From positions 8,734-72,733 of the forward strand of contig CAYLUQ010000011.1 of NCBI GenBank assembly GCA_964386915.1: DNA of 64,000 nucleotides. Reading direction: 5' to 3'. Below are positions 51,360 through 60,010 of this stretch, piece by piece (position 1 is the first letter of the stretch; the number at the start of each line of letters is the position of its first letter). The stretch comes from JADHMP01 sp964386915 (GTDB lineage: Bacteria; Bacteroidota; Bacteroidia; Flavobacteriales; Flavobacteriaceae). The notes below the pieces were generated by a model. That model ran no database searches. It saw only the letters and a program-made list of their open reading frames with translations, and had not been told where the DNA came from. The position numbers and the translations under genes are program-made.

Positions 51360-52484
51360 TTAGGAGGTTTTTAAGGTGTTTAAAGCAATTTTAAGTTGGT
51401 TAACCAGGTTTTCTTTGGCATTGGCCATAGCTTCTTCTGTGCTTTGGTGGTCTGGTGTACAGTCAAAAACTCGGGTTCCCTTGGGGAGGTTCATGTAGTC
51501 TAGCGGCTTCGCAGTGGTTCCGGCAAAAATATAGGTTGGGATGTTTTGACGCGCTGCTCGTTGAGCGATTTTGAACGGCAGTTTTCCTTGTGCACTTTGA
51601 CTGTCAAATCGGCCTTCACCAGAAAAGACAATATTGGCTTTTTGGAGGGCTTCATCCAAGCCTGTTTTTTTGGCTAAAAGATCAAATCCGCTTTGCCAAT
51701 TAGCCCCTAGCAATCCTTTAAGGCCAGCGGCTACACCACCAGCAGCACCTCCCCCGGGGAGTGTTGCTAGATTTTCGGCATGCTCAAGCTGTTTTATAAA
51801 GTGAGCGCCATTGGCTTCTAACATTTTTACAATTTTAGGAGTGGCTCCTTTTTGTGGGGCATAGACATGAGCAGCACCATTTCTCCCTAAAAGAGGATTT
51901 TGTACATCGCAGGCAATTTGCAACGTCACTTTGTTTAAACGAGGGTCTAAAGTGGTCTTGTCAACCTTGCTGAGCTTTCCTAATTGCTCTCCGGAAGGAA
52001 AAAGAGAGGCCCCGCTTGCTGTGCGTAGTTTGCCTCCCAAAGCCACAAAAATTCCAGCTCCTAAATCATGTGTGGCACTGCCGCCAATGCCAACAATTAT
52101 TTTTGTGCACCCTTGGTCTAACGCGTGTTTAATTTGCCAACCAACACCCAAGGTGGTTGTTTTAAGCGGATTGCGTTCCGATTTTTGGAGGTTTACCAAT
52201 CCGGCACTTTGAGAGAGTTCAATCCAGGCAGTGGCCTCTTGTGAAAACTTAAAGTATGATTTTTGGATGGGTCTATTGAGGGCATCAACCGTTTCACAGG
52301 GCACCAATTGGCCCAAAGCTTTTTGTTGAAGGGTGTCTAGAGCTCCCTCTCCACCATCAGAAAAAGGAAAGGCCATGCAATTGCTTTTGGGCAAAAAGGC
52401 GGCAATGCTGTCCTGCATAATTTGCGCCACTTCTTTGGCGGTAAGACTTCCTTTAAAGGAATCGGGAAGGAGTAAAAACTGCAC
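51360..52484 (-). CDS. Glycerate kinase (GlxK/GarK family)
   Basis: A 374-residue kinase that phosphorylates D-glycerate. The N-terminal L-L-P-D-S-F-K-G-S-L-T-A, the P-F-S-D-G-G-E-G block, G-I-G-G-S-A-T-H-D-L-G-A-G and the G-G-G-A-A-G-G loop identify the GckI/GlxK group. The start is a GTG at 52484. It stands first in a two-gene run with the GntP permease, which would bring glycerate into central metabolism. Confidence 0.92.
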   Translation of the reverse strand: MQFLLLPDSFKGSLTAKEVAQIMQDSIAAFLPKSNCMAFPFSDGGEGALDTLQQKALGQLVPCETVDALNRPIQKSYFKFSQEATAWIELSQSAGLVNLQKSERNPLKTTTLGVGWQIKHALDQGCTKIIVGIGGSATHDLGAGIFVALGGKLRTASGASLFPSGEQLGKLSKVDKTTLDPRLNKVTLQIACDVQNPLLGRNGAAHVYAPQKGATPKIVKMLEANGAHFIKQLEHAENLATLPGGGAAGGVAAGLKGLLGANWQSGFDLLAKKTGLDEALQKANIVFSGEGRFDSQSAQGKLPFKIAQRAARQNIPTYIFAGTTAKPLDYMNLPKGTRVFDCTPDHQSTEEAMANAKENLVNQLKIALNTLKTS

Positions 52485-52547
52485 TAACGAGAACTTTAAA
52501 CAAAGAAAAGCAATCTGAAGAACATCTAAAAATGGAGTTTTAGAAGT

Positions 52548-53504
52548 TTAGCTGTTCTTAATAGCTTTCATGATAAGTGGGGCATGTTCTCTGGAATTTT
52601 CAATAAACCATTTGTTGGTTTTATATCCTCCACACACAACTCCCGCTAAAAAGACACCCGGAACTGATTCCATGGTTTTAGGGTTGTATTGAGGGGTTCT
52701 GTAGGCATCTTTTTCAAAGGTTACACCCAAAGACTCGAGCAATGCAAAATTGGGTTGATAGCCTGTCATGGCTAAAACAAAATCGTTGTCAATACAATGG
52801 GTTCCAGAGTTGTTTTTAAAATAAACTTGGGTGGGGGTGATTTTGGTTAGGGTGGTATTGAAATGAGCGGGTATGCTGCCTTCTTCAATGCGGTTGATGA
52901 TATCTGGGCGCACCCAATATTTTACATTAGGGCCAATTTCAGGCTCCCTAATGAGCATGGTAACACTTTTAGCTCCTTTGCGATAGGTTTCTAGGGCTAC
53001 GTCTACTGCAGAGTTGGCGGCACCCACTACGGCAATGTTCATGCCAAAAAAGGGATGCGGTTCGCGATAATAGTGCAACACCTTTGGCAATTCTTCTCCT
53101 GGCACATTTAAAAGATAGGGTGCGTCATAGAATCCAGTGGCCACAATCACATTTTTGGCTTTGTAGGTTGCTTTAGGCGTGTGGACAACAAATTCATCTT
53201 TTCGGGTCTTAATAAAGTTGACCATTTCATAAAGATGCAGGTTCAAGCGCCAATGTTCAGCCACCCGTCTGTAATATTCGAGTGCTTCGGCACGGGTAGG
53301 TTTGGGTTGATGTGAAATAAACGGAACCTCCCCAATTTCCAATCGATCAGAAGTTGAAAAAAAGGTCATGTTGAGGGGATAGTTATAGATGGAATTAACC
53401 AAAGGCCCTTTGTCTAAGATGACATAACGCAAGTTATTTTTTTGAGCCTCAATGCCGCAGGCTAAGCCAATTGGGCCTGCTCCAATAATGATTACATCAA
53501 ACAT
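52548..53504 (-). CDS. ypdA: YpdA-family flavoprotein reductase
   Basis: A 318-residue FAD/NAD(P)H reductase. It opens with the FAD loop I-I-G-A-G-P-I-G-L-A, the P-L-N-M-T-F-F-S-T block typical of YpdA follows, and a second Rossmann loop V-V-G-A-A-N-S-A-V-D (about residue 160) binds NADPH. The pattern matches YpdA, the putative bacillithiol-disulfide reductase of Firmicutes and Bacteroidota. Unlike thioredoxin reductase it has no C-x-x-C. The gene has a strong inverted repeat just upstream of the ATG. Confidence 0.88.
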   Translation of the reverse strand: MFDVIIIGAGPIGLACGIEAQKNNLRYVILDKGPLVNSIYNYPLNMTFFSTSDRLEIGEVPFISHQPKPTRAEALEYYRRVAEHWRLNLHLYEMVNFIKTRKDEFVVHTPKATYKAKNVIVATGFYDAPYLLNVPGEELPKVLHYYREPHPFFGMNIAVVGAANSAVDVALETYRKGAKSVTMLIREPEIGPNVKYWVRPDIINRIEEGSIPAHFNTTLTKITPTQVYFKNNSGTHCIDNDFVLAMTGYQPNFALLESLGVTFEKDAYRTPQYNPKTMESVPGVFLAGVVCGGYKTNKWFIENSREHAPLIMKAIKNS

Positions 53505-53511
53505 AGTGCAA

Positions 53512-53533
53512 AAGTAAAAATTCCTTTTTACTT
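53512..53533. promoter_or_regulatory. Perfect 9-bp inverted repeat before ypdA
   Basis: AAGTAAAAA (53512-53520), TTCC, TTTTTACTT (53525-53533): a perfect dyad 8 bp upstream of the ypdA ATG on the minus strand. It may be an operator or a 5'-leader hairpin. The arms are nearly all A/T, so part of it could be chance. Confidence 0.4.
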
Positions 53534-53656
53534 AATGATGCATAGATATAAACTATAGAATAAAAAAAACAATAAGAATAAGCCATGATATAATTAAAAA
53601 TTAAACGCTTTTATGGGGTTAATGCGTTTGATTATAATAAAAAACAATCGAATTAG

Positions 53657-54688
53657 CTAGACTAATAAGATTCTTTGTCTAAACAAAAGACTGCCCACAC
53701 TTCCCACGCAATATATTAGGGCCACAAGCCCGCCACAATAGTGGTGTATGGCTAGGGTGCTGAGCCACCACCAGAGAGGAAAAAGAAACGCTCCAGCAGC
53801 ATATTTTAGTGAGCTAACAAAGACTTCATCGGGAAATTTATGGATGATGATTCTGGTAATCCAAAGGGGTAGCAGGTTGGGCAAGGCCAAAAGAATGCCC
53901 CATAACTTTTTATTAGGACCTGCTTGGGGTGGAGCCAACTCCTTTTCGGCTCTCAATTTTGCTTTTAATTCCTCAAATCCAAGGCGTGTATTGTGGGCGT
54001 TAATCCCTTTTTTGAGCTTATTGTAGTTGTCAGAATTTTCGGGTAGCCAAAGGCAGACTTTCATAGCATCGGCCAGTTTTTCTTTTAATTGATTGATATT
54101 TTGAGGTTCGGGCTGGTCTGTTTTAATAAAATCTTGTACCAAAATGGGTTGGCCAAAAACCAAATGCAGCGTGCAACGGGGCTGTTTGTGATGCCCATAG
54201 TTAATGCCTACAGGTTGGAGATAAATTTTTTGATTGGGATTTTTAAGTTGAGCCTGATAGACTAATCGACTGCTACCTTTGGAAAGGTTTTGTAAATAAT
54301 ATTCATCATGGTGCCCGCCCTCCGAAAACATGAGTATGTTTTCTCCTTTTCCTAAAAGGGAGAAGCATTTTTCAAAAGTAAGGTCGTTTTTCTTTAAATT
54401 TTGATACCCATTTCGGATGCGATAAACCGGCAACATTTTAAAGGCATCAAAAAGCCATCTTTGAGGGCCGTTAAATACATCTGCACGCGTGAGCGAGGTA
54501 ATGGTTTTGGGCGTAAAAGCTCCAATGAGCAAGGGGTCTAAAAAGGCACCCTGGTGATTGGGAGAAAAAAGAATTCCGCCTTTTTTGGGGATGTTTTCTT
54601 GGCCATAAATTTTAACTTCTCTAAAATAGCCGTAGGTGTAGATCTTAAAAAAATATTTAAAGAAAAAATATAGAAATTGTTTCAACAA
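53657..54688 (-). CDS. 1-acylglycerol-3-phosphate acyltransferase-like (PlsC domain)
   Basis: A 343-residue membrane-bound acyltransferase. The catalytic block is S-P-N-H-Q-G-A-F-L-D-P (His45, Asp51), an H-x5-D spacing seen in a large Bacteroidota subgroup in place of the classical H-x4-D. F-S-E-G-G-H-H-D (about residue 123) binds the phosphate. The last 90 residues hold two to three hydrophobic helices. It should add an acyl chain to a lysophospholipid or similar acceptor. The start is a TTG (54688); no ATG fits. Confidence 0.85.
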   Translation of the reverse strand: MLKQFLYFFFKYFFKIYTYGYFREVKIYGQENIPKKGGILFSPNHQGAFLDPLLIGAFTPKTITSLTRADVFNGPQRWLFDAFKMLPVYRIRNGYQNLKKNDLTFEKCFSLLGKGENILMFSEGGHHDEYYLQNLSKGSSRLVYQAQLKNPNQKIYLQPVGINYGHHKQPRCTLHLVFGQPILVQDFIKTDQPEPQNINQLKEKLADAMKVCLWLPENSDNYNKLKKGINAHNTRLGFEELKAKLRAEKELAPPQAGPNKKLWGILLALPNLLPLWITRIIIHKFPDEVFVSSLKYAAGAFLFPLWWWLSTLAIHHYCGGLVALIYCVGSVGSLLFRQRILLV

Positions 54689-54832
54689 TGATTCGATTTT
54701 TATGGGTTGCTTCGTTAGAATTATACTGCTAATTAAAGCATAAAATTAGAGAATCTTGTAGTGAAGATTAGAGCAAAAAAAGATTTGAAGTAAAATTTAG
54801 ACAGTTGACACCCCTTTAAAGTTAAATGAGAA

Positions 54833-54867
54833 TTGAAGGAGCTAATGGAAAATATTTATTAAATTTG
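54833..54867 (+). promoter_or_regulatory. Possible promoter of the large TonB receptor
   Basis: TAAATTTG (54860-54867) is an exact -7 box, with TTG (54833-54835) 24 bp upstream. The deduced leader is about 70 nt and begins with a small hairpin GAAGG-ATTT-CCTTC (54880-54893). The remaining 256 bp between plsC and this gene hold no gene I can see. Confidence 0.45.
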
Positions 54868-54944
54868 AGAAAAAGTGCTGAAGGATTTCCTTCATTTTCC
54901 CCATTCAAAAAAATTAGAAAAAACAAAAACAAACTACACATTTT

Positions 54945-57900
54945 ATGAAACACAGGCTTTCTTTTAAAGCGCTTGCATCGGCGGTATTGATGTTTAGCGC
55001 AACGCTACTTCATGCTCAAAGTACAATTTCGGGAGTGGTGACCGACGCAGAAACTCAGGAATTATTACCTGGAGCCAACATTATTGTGGTGGGTTCTAAC
55101 ACAGGAACTACCTCCGATTTTGATGGAAATTTCACTCTAAGTACAGCTGCTTCTCCACCTTTTACGGTAGAGATCAGTTCCATTGGTTTTGCCAGTCAAC
55201 GTGTTGAGGTGACTGCCGCAGACCAAACCATCAATGTGCAACTGGTACCCGGTCAAAATTTAGATGAGGTCATAATTTCTGCTTCGAGAAGATCAGAAAA
55301 AATGCAAGATGCCCCGGCTTCGGTATCCTTAATTACGGCTAAAGAATTACGCAATTCTCCCAACGTATCAGATCCGGTGCGAAACCTAATCAATATCCCA
55401 GGGATTCAAGTTCAACAGCAATCGGCTAATTCGCTCAATATTGAAATGCGCGCTGGTTCAGGTGTTTTTGGAACTTCAACTTTTCCCATTTTAGATTATC
55501 GCTATTTGGTTACACCCTCTGCCGGTGTGTTTTTAAGCTATCAAACAGGCTTGTCAAACATTGACATAGAACGGGTTGAAGTGGTTCGAGGAGCAGCCTC
55601 TGCCCTTTATGGGCCAGGAGTGACTTCTGGTGTGGTTCATTTCTTATCGAAAAAGCCAATTGATTATCCTGGAACCACCATTGAAATGTATGGCGGGAAT
55701 TTATCTTCATTTGGAGGAGCCTTACGTCATGCCGGACGCAATGAAAATAAAACTTTTGGCTACAAGATAAACGTACGCTATAATCGCGGTAACGAATTTG
55801 GTCTTGACCCCGTTGAGGATGCTAGTTTCATTTCCTCATTCCAAAATAGTGTTCGTCAACCCGCAATAAAGAACAAGATAGTAGACGCTACACAGCAGGG
55901 AACAACGCTTTTAAATGAGTTAGATTTAGACACCGATAACGATGGAAACCCCATGGCTTCTGAATATAAAAACGTGGCCTTCAATGCACACTTAGAGTTT
56001 AGACCCAATGACAAAACTTCAGGTGTTGTAGCTGGTGGTGTAAACAACGGAAGCGGTTTGTTTTTCAACTCACAAGGACCAGGGTTCACCCAAGGAAACG
56101 ACTATTGGGCTCAAGCACGTCTCACTTCTGGTGGCCTTTTTGCTCAGGCCTACTACAACTACAATGATGGAGGAAGTGCTGAGAATCCCACCTTTTTATA
56201 TTTAACCGGCTTTAGACAGGTTGCCAAAAGAGCCTCTCTTGAAGCCCAATTGCAATATAACTTTGACGCACCCAATTTCCTCGATTCCAATTTTACCATT
56301 GGAACAGACTATAGAAATACAGCTTCAGATTCTGAATATACGCTCTATGGAAGAAATGACGATGATGATCCCTATGTCATCACGGGGGTTTATGGACAAG
56401 GCACCTCGCGTTTAGGCGATAAGGTTGACTTGACCTATGCTTTGCGTTATGATCGTTTTAATTTTGTGGATGAAGGTGCAATTGCCCCTCGAGTAGCTTT
56501 GGTCTATAAAGTGAGTCCTAAAAGCTCGTTGCGCTTGTCCTATAACGTGGCCACCTTTGGCCCTAGTGCGTTAGAAACCTATATTGATTTTCCTGTTTCC
56601 ACTCTTGCACCTGGGGTGTTAGACGTTTGGCTATCGGGACAAATCGAAAATCAAGGGTTTAATCCCGGTGCCGGAATTGAATTGACTGGAGCCAACGGAC
56701 TTACCTTGCCTCATGGCACTCCTGGGCTTCCATTGGCGGTTCCCTATGGTGCCGTGGCAGCACCAACTCTTGAGGGTCTTTATGGAATCCTTGGTGCCAG
56801 TGCTCAGACAGCAGGTCTTTTACCATATGTACAAAATTTCTTTAACAACTATCAAGGTCCCAGTGGCTTAACGGGTTCATTAACACCTTATAACTTGTTT
56901 AATAATGAAGCCATGCCAACGTTAGATGAAACGTCTTCTGCCGCTATTGGAACCTTAAAGTCTTGGGAAGTAGGTTACAAAGGTTTATTAGGAGACAAAT
57001 GGTCCTTAGGAGTTGATGTTTATACCTATGAGCGTACTGGGTTTACTCAATTTACCGCTATTGGCCCTACCTATCGCTTAGGGGGTATTGAAGGCATTGC
57101 GGGTGATTTAGCTGCTGCTGTCAGCTCTGATTTTGGAGCCGATCCAGTGATTCAAGCCGTGATTGCTCAAGGCACCACTGCTGCTGTAAACGCACAAGTG
57201 CAAGCAGGAGTAGAAGCTCAATATACGGCCTTAGGCATTCCAGAAGCCATTTGGGCAACAGGAGCACCTGCCAATGCTCTTTTCCCAGGCTCAGACCCAA
57301 TTCCTTCTGTAGCTGCTGCTACTGCTGCTACTGCTGCTGACATTATTCCAGGAGCTATTGCCGCTGCTACTCAACAATTAGTTGGAGGAGTTGCCCAAGC
57401 CTTTACACAAGGAGGTGCGGGCTATGCTTCTGCAGTCACTCCAATTGCCTCAGTTTTTGGAGCTGTGGAATCTAATAGAGTGCCTCAAGGCGATGGTATC
57501 ACGCACATTCCTGCAGGATATAGACGTTTTGGAGACGCCACCCGTAGCCACGTTGGAGCCGATATTTCTTTAAAATATAGAGCTTCTGACAATTGGTCTT
57601 GGTGGGCCAATTCTTCTTGGTTAAGCCAAAACAAATGGATTCCAGGAGAAGATAATGATGACGACCTTCCTTTTTCGAGCTATTTAAACGCCCCAGCTTT
57701 TAAATACAGAATGGGAGTTAATTTTACGGGTGATGATGGCTTTAGAGCTTCGTTAGCTTTCCAGCACGATGATGAATTTGAATCCAATCAAGGGTATTTT
57801 TCAGGTATAGTTCAAGCCAAAAACCTATTCGATTTAAATTTAGGTTATCAAATCTCTGAAGGATTTGGGTTAGATTTATCAGCCACCAACTTATTTAATC

Positions 57901-57974
57901 AGGAATATAGAGCATTTCCAAGCATGCCAGTCATAGGAAGACGTGTATTCTTGAAAGCCATAATTGATCTGTAA
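54945..57974 (+). CDS. TonB-dependent receptor with an Ala-rich extracellular insertion
   Basis: A 1009-residue outer-membrane transporter. The signal peptide ends L-L-H-A-Q; a carboxypeptidase-regulatory-like domain follows (I-S-G-V-V-T-D-A-E-T, about residues 28-105); then the plug with I-I-S-A-S-R-R, R-V-E-V-V-R-G and L-Y-G-P-G-V-T-S; then the barrel, which ends in I-D-L. At about residues 715-838 an Ala/Gly/Pro-rich, low-complexity segment without a strand pattern is inserted, and a second Leu/Pro/Gly-rich loop lies at about 550-660. Both are probably extracellular loops. No SusD partner follows. Ligand unknown. Confidence 0.88.
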   Translation: MKHRLSFKALASAVLMFSATLLHAQSTISGVVTDAETQELLPGANIIVVGSNTGTTSDFDGNFTLSTAASPPFTVEISSIGFASQRVEVTAADQTINVQLVPGQNLDEVIISASRRSEKMQDAPASVSLITAKELRNSPNVSDPVRNLINIPGIQVQQQSANSLNIEMRAGSGVFGTSTFPILDYRYLVTPSAGVFLSYQTGLSNIDIERVEVVRGAASALYGPGVTSGVVHFLSKKPIDYPGTTIEMYGGNLSSFGGALRHAGRNENKTFGYKINVRYNRGNEFGLDPVEDASFISSFQNSVRQPAIKNKIVDATQQGTTLLNELDLDTDNDGNPMASEYKNVAFNAHLEFRPNDKTSGVVAGGVNNGSGLFFNSQGPGFTQGNDYWAQARLTSGGLFAQAYYNYNDGGSAENPTFLYLTGFRQVAKRASLEAQLQYNFDAPNFLDSNFTIGTDYRNTASDSEYTLYGRNDDDDPYVITGVYGQGTSRLGDKVDLTYALRYDRFNFVDEGAIAPRVALVYKVSPKSSLRLSYNVATFGPSALETYIDFPVSTLAPGVLDVWLSGQIENQGFNPGAGIELTGANGLTLPHGTPGLPLAVPYGAVAAPTLEGLYGILGASAQTAGLLPYVQNFFNNYQGPSGLTGSLTPYNLFNNEAMPTLDETSSAAIGTLKSWEVGYKGLLGDKWSLGVDVYTYERTGFTQFTAIGPTYRLGGIEGIAGDLAAAVSSDFGADPVIQAVIAQGTTAAVNAQVQAGVEAQYTALGIPEAIWATGAPANALFPGSDPIPSVAAATAATAADIIPGAIAAATQQLVGGVAQAFTQGGAGYASAVTPIASVFGAVESNRVPQGDGITHIPAGYRRFGDATRSHVGADISLKYRASDNWSWWANSSWLSQNKWIPGEDNDDDLPFSSYLNAPAFKYRMGVNFTGDDGFRASLAFQHDDEFESNQGYFSGIVQAKNLFDLNLGYQISEGFGLDLSATNLFNQEYRAFPSMPVIGRRVFLKAIIDL
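57312..57338 (+). repeat. GCT/ACT triplet run within the receptor gene
   Basis: Nine triplets in the order GCT GCT GCT ACT GCT GCT ACT GCT GCT encode the A-A-A-T-A-A-T-A-A part of the insertion. A short microsatellite-like run that could change length in steps of one codon. Confidence 0.7.
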
Positions 57975-57996
57975 GCCCTTTGCAATACAATTTGAG

Positions 57997-58027
57997 AAAA
58001 GGGAGCTTTTTTAGGCTCCCTTTTTTT
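57997..58027 (+). terminator. Rho-independent terminator after the TonB receptor
   Basis: A 10-bp stem (AAAAGGGAGC at 57997-58006 with GCTCCCTTTT at 58015-58024), 8-nt loop, then three more T before AGC. It separates the receptor from the atpD promoter region. Confidence 0.88.
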
Positions 58028-58044
58028 AGCAAAAAACCTAAAAA

Positions 58045-58079
58045 TTGGTAGTGTATCTATCCCTATCCTACTATATTTG
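58045..58079 (+). promoter_or_regulatory. Probable promoter of atpD-atpC
   Basis: TATATTTG (58072-58079) is an exact TAnnTTTG box, with TTG (58045-58047) 24 bp upstream. It lies 27 bp before the atpD ATG and just after the upstream terminator, the expected position. Confidence 0.5.
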
Positions 58080-58105
58080 CAGTGCAAAAAATAAAACCAA
58101 TTAAA

Positions 58106-59617
58106 ATGGCGCAAACGCAAGGCATTGTATCTCAAATTATCGGTCCAGTTGTAGACGTAGAATTTGCTGGAGAAAACAGCGAATTACCCAAAATTTATGA
58201 TTCACTAGAAATTAAAAGAGAAGATGGTTCCACTTTGGTATTGGAAGTCCAATCGCATATTGGCGAAGATACCGTGCGCACCATTTCTATGGACTCCACA
58301 GACGGTCTGAGCCGCGGAGTTAAAGTTGAAGCCACTGGAGCACCTATTCAAATGCCTACAGGAGAATCTGTTTACGGACGCTTGTTTAATGTGATTGGAG
58401 ACGCCATTGATGGCATGGAAAATTTACCCAAAGCAGGAAATGATGGGCTGCCCATTCACAGAGAAGCCCCTGCTTTTGAAGACCTTTCCACTTCTACCGA
58501 AGTGTTGTTCACCGGAATTAAAGTAATTGACCTCATTGAGCCCTATGCCAAAGGAGGAAAAATTGGATTATTTGGTGGCGCCGGAGTTGGTAAAACAGTT
58601 TTGATTCAAGAATTGATTAACAATATTGCCAAAGGACACGGAGGACTTTCTGTATTTGCTGGAGTGGGAGAACGTACTCGAGAAGGAAATGACCTTTTGC
58701 GTGAAATGCTTGAATCAGGCATTATTAAATATGGTGACGATTTTATGCACTCCATGGAAGCAGGAGGATGGGATCTTCAAAAAGTAGATAAAAAAGCCCT
58801 CAAAGAATCAAAAGCAACTTTTGTATTTGGTCAGATGAATGAACCTCCAGGGGCACGTGCTCGGGTGGCTCTCTCTGGATTAACAGTTGCTGAATATTTC
58901 CGTGATGGAGCAGGAGATGGTCAAGGAAAAGACGTGTTGTTCTTTGTTGATAATATTTTCCGATTTACGCAAGCAGGGTCTGAAGTATCGGCCCTTTTAG
59001 GACGTATGCCTTCTGCAGTAGGATATCAACCAACGCTAGCCACAGAAATGGGGGCTATGCAAGAAAGAATTACGTCTACCAAAAAAGGATCTATCACCTC
59101 TGTACAAGCGGTTTATGTTCCTGCGGATGACCTTACCGATCCAGCACCAGCCACAACTTTTGCGCACTTAGATGCCACCACCGTATTATCGAGAAAAATT
59201 GCCGAGTTAGGAATTTATCCTGCTGTGGATCCCCTAGACTCTACCTCTCGAATTCTTACGCCAGACATCTTAGGAGAAGAGCACTATGCTTGCGCCCAAC
59301 GGGTTAAAGAATTGTTGCAACGCTATAAAGAATTGCAAGACATTATTGCCATTTTGGGGATGGAAGAATTGTCGGAAGAAGATAAATTGGCCGTTGCCCG
59401 TGCGCGTCGTGTGCAACGTTTCCTTTCTCAACCCTTCCACGTTGCCGAGCAATTTACAGGAATTCCAGGTGTATTAGTGGACATTAAAGACACCATTAAA
59501 GGATTTAATATGATTATGGATGGAGCGTTAGATCACCTTCCAGAAGCTGCCTTTAACCTTAAGGGAACTATTGAAGATGCTATTGAAGCTGGAGAAAAAA
59601 TGTTAGCAGAAGTTTAG
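58106..59617 (+). CDS. atpD: ATP synthase F1 subunit beta
   Basis: A 503-residue catalytic subunit of F-type ATP synthase. The start is the ATG at 58106 (M-A-Q-T-Q); a GTG at 58082 upstream would add eight residues and lies in the leader. The P-loop is G-G-A-G-V-G-K-T (157-164), followed by G-V-G-E-R-T-R-E-G-N and the D-N-I-F-R-F-T-Q-A-G segment with the catalytic site, and the C-terminal F-L-S-Q-P-F block. atpC follows after 4 bp, while the other ATP synthase genes are not in the window, a split usual in this phylum. Confidence 0.98.
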   Translation: MAQTQGIVSQIIGPVVDVEFAGENSELPKIYDSLEIKREDGSTLVLEVQSHIGEDTVRTISMDSTDGLSRGVKVEATGAPIQMPTGESVYGRLFNVIGDAIDGMENLPKAGNDGLPIHREAPAFEDLSTSTEVLFTGIKVIDLIEPYAKGGKIGLFGGAGVGKTVLIQELINNIAKGHGGLSVFAGVGERTREGNDLLREMLESGIIKYGDDFMHSMEAGGWDLQKVDKKALKESKATFVFGQMNEPPGARARVALSGLTVAEYFRDGAGDGQGKDVLFFVDNIFRFTQAGSEVSALLGRMPSAVGYQPTLATEMGAMQERITSTKKGSITSVQAVYVPADDLTDPAPATTFAHLDATTVLSRKIAELGIYPAVDPLDSTSRILTPDILGEEHYACAQRVKELLQRYKELQDIIAILGMEELSEEDKLAVARARRVQRFLSQPFHVAEQFTGIPGVLVDIKDTIKGFNMIMDGALDHLPEAAFNLKGTIEDAIEAGEKMLAEV

Positions 59618-59621
59618 GCGC

Positions 59622-59900
59622 ATGTATATTGATATTGTTTCTCCAGAAGCCACTCTTTTTAGCGGCGAAATAGACAGCCTCACCGTTCCGGGCACCAAGG
59701 GTTCTTTTCAGATTTTAAATCAACATGCCCCCATAGTGTCCACCCTAACAGAAGGGAAGGTGAAAATCCAAGGGCAATTAAAACTATCGGAAGAGGTTAA
59801 AAGTTTATTCTCACAAGAAAGTGATGGACACTACTATCTTTCTATTCGATCTGGGGTAGTGGAAATACGAAACAATAAGATTATTCTTTTAGCGGAATAG
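59622..59900 (+). CDS. atpC: ATP synthase F1 subunit epsilon, short form
   Basis: A 92-residue subunit that matches only the N-terminal beta-sandwich of the epsilon family: S-P-E-A-T-L-F-S-G-E-I-D-S-L-T-V-P-G and G-x-F-Q-I-L-N-Q-H-A-P-I-V-S. The C-terminal helical hairpin that inhibits the enzyme in E. coli (about 139 residues) is missing, as in other Bacteroidota. It could not act as the usual ATP-hydrolysis brake. Confidence 0.94.
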   Translation: MYIDIVSPEATLFSGEIDSLTVPGTKGSFQILNQHAPIVSTLTEGKVKIQGQLKLSEEVKSLFSQESDGHYYLSIRSGVVEIRNNKIILLAE

Positions 59901-59944
59901 GCTTCCAAACTTTAACAGATACACCTACCTAATTTTGCATTTTT

Positions 59945-59978
59945 TTGGGAAAATGGCTTCCATTTTTCTCTAATTTTG
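59945..59978 (+). promoter_or_regulatory. Possible promoter of the 609-residue receptor
   Basis: TAATTTTG (59971-59978) is an exact -7 box with TTG (59945-59947) 23 bp upstream, and the ATG follows at 60011. A second TAATTTTG lies at 59930-59937, and GGCTTCCA occurs before each, so the region may hold duplicated tandem promoters. Confidence 0.45.
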
Positions 59979-60010
59979 TCTCTTCAAAAACCCCCTTAAT
60001 CTTTATTTTC

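Noticed and set aside
57090..57460. Ala-rich segment as a frameshift or assembly error
   Set aside because: The frame stays open with normal codons on both sides and the barrel resumes in the same frame, so it is a real insertion.
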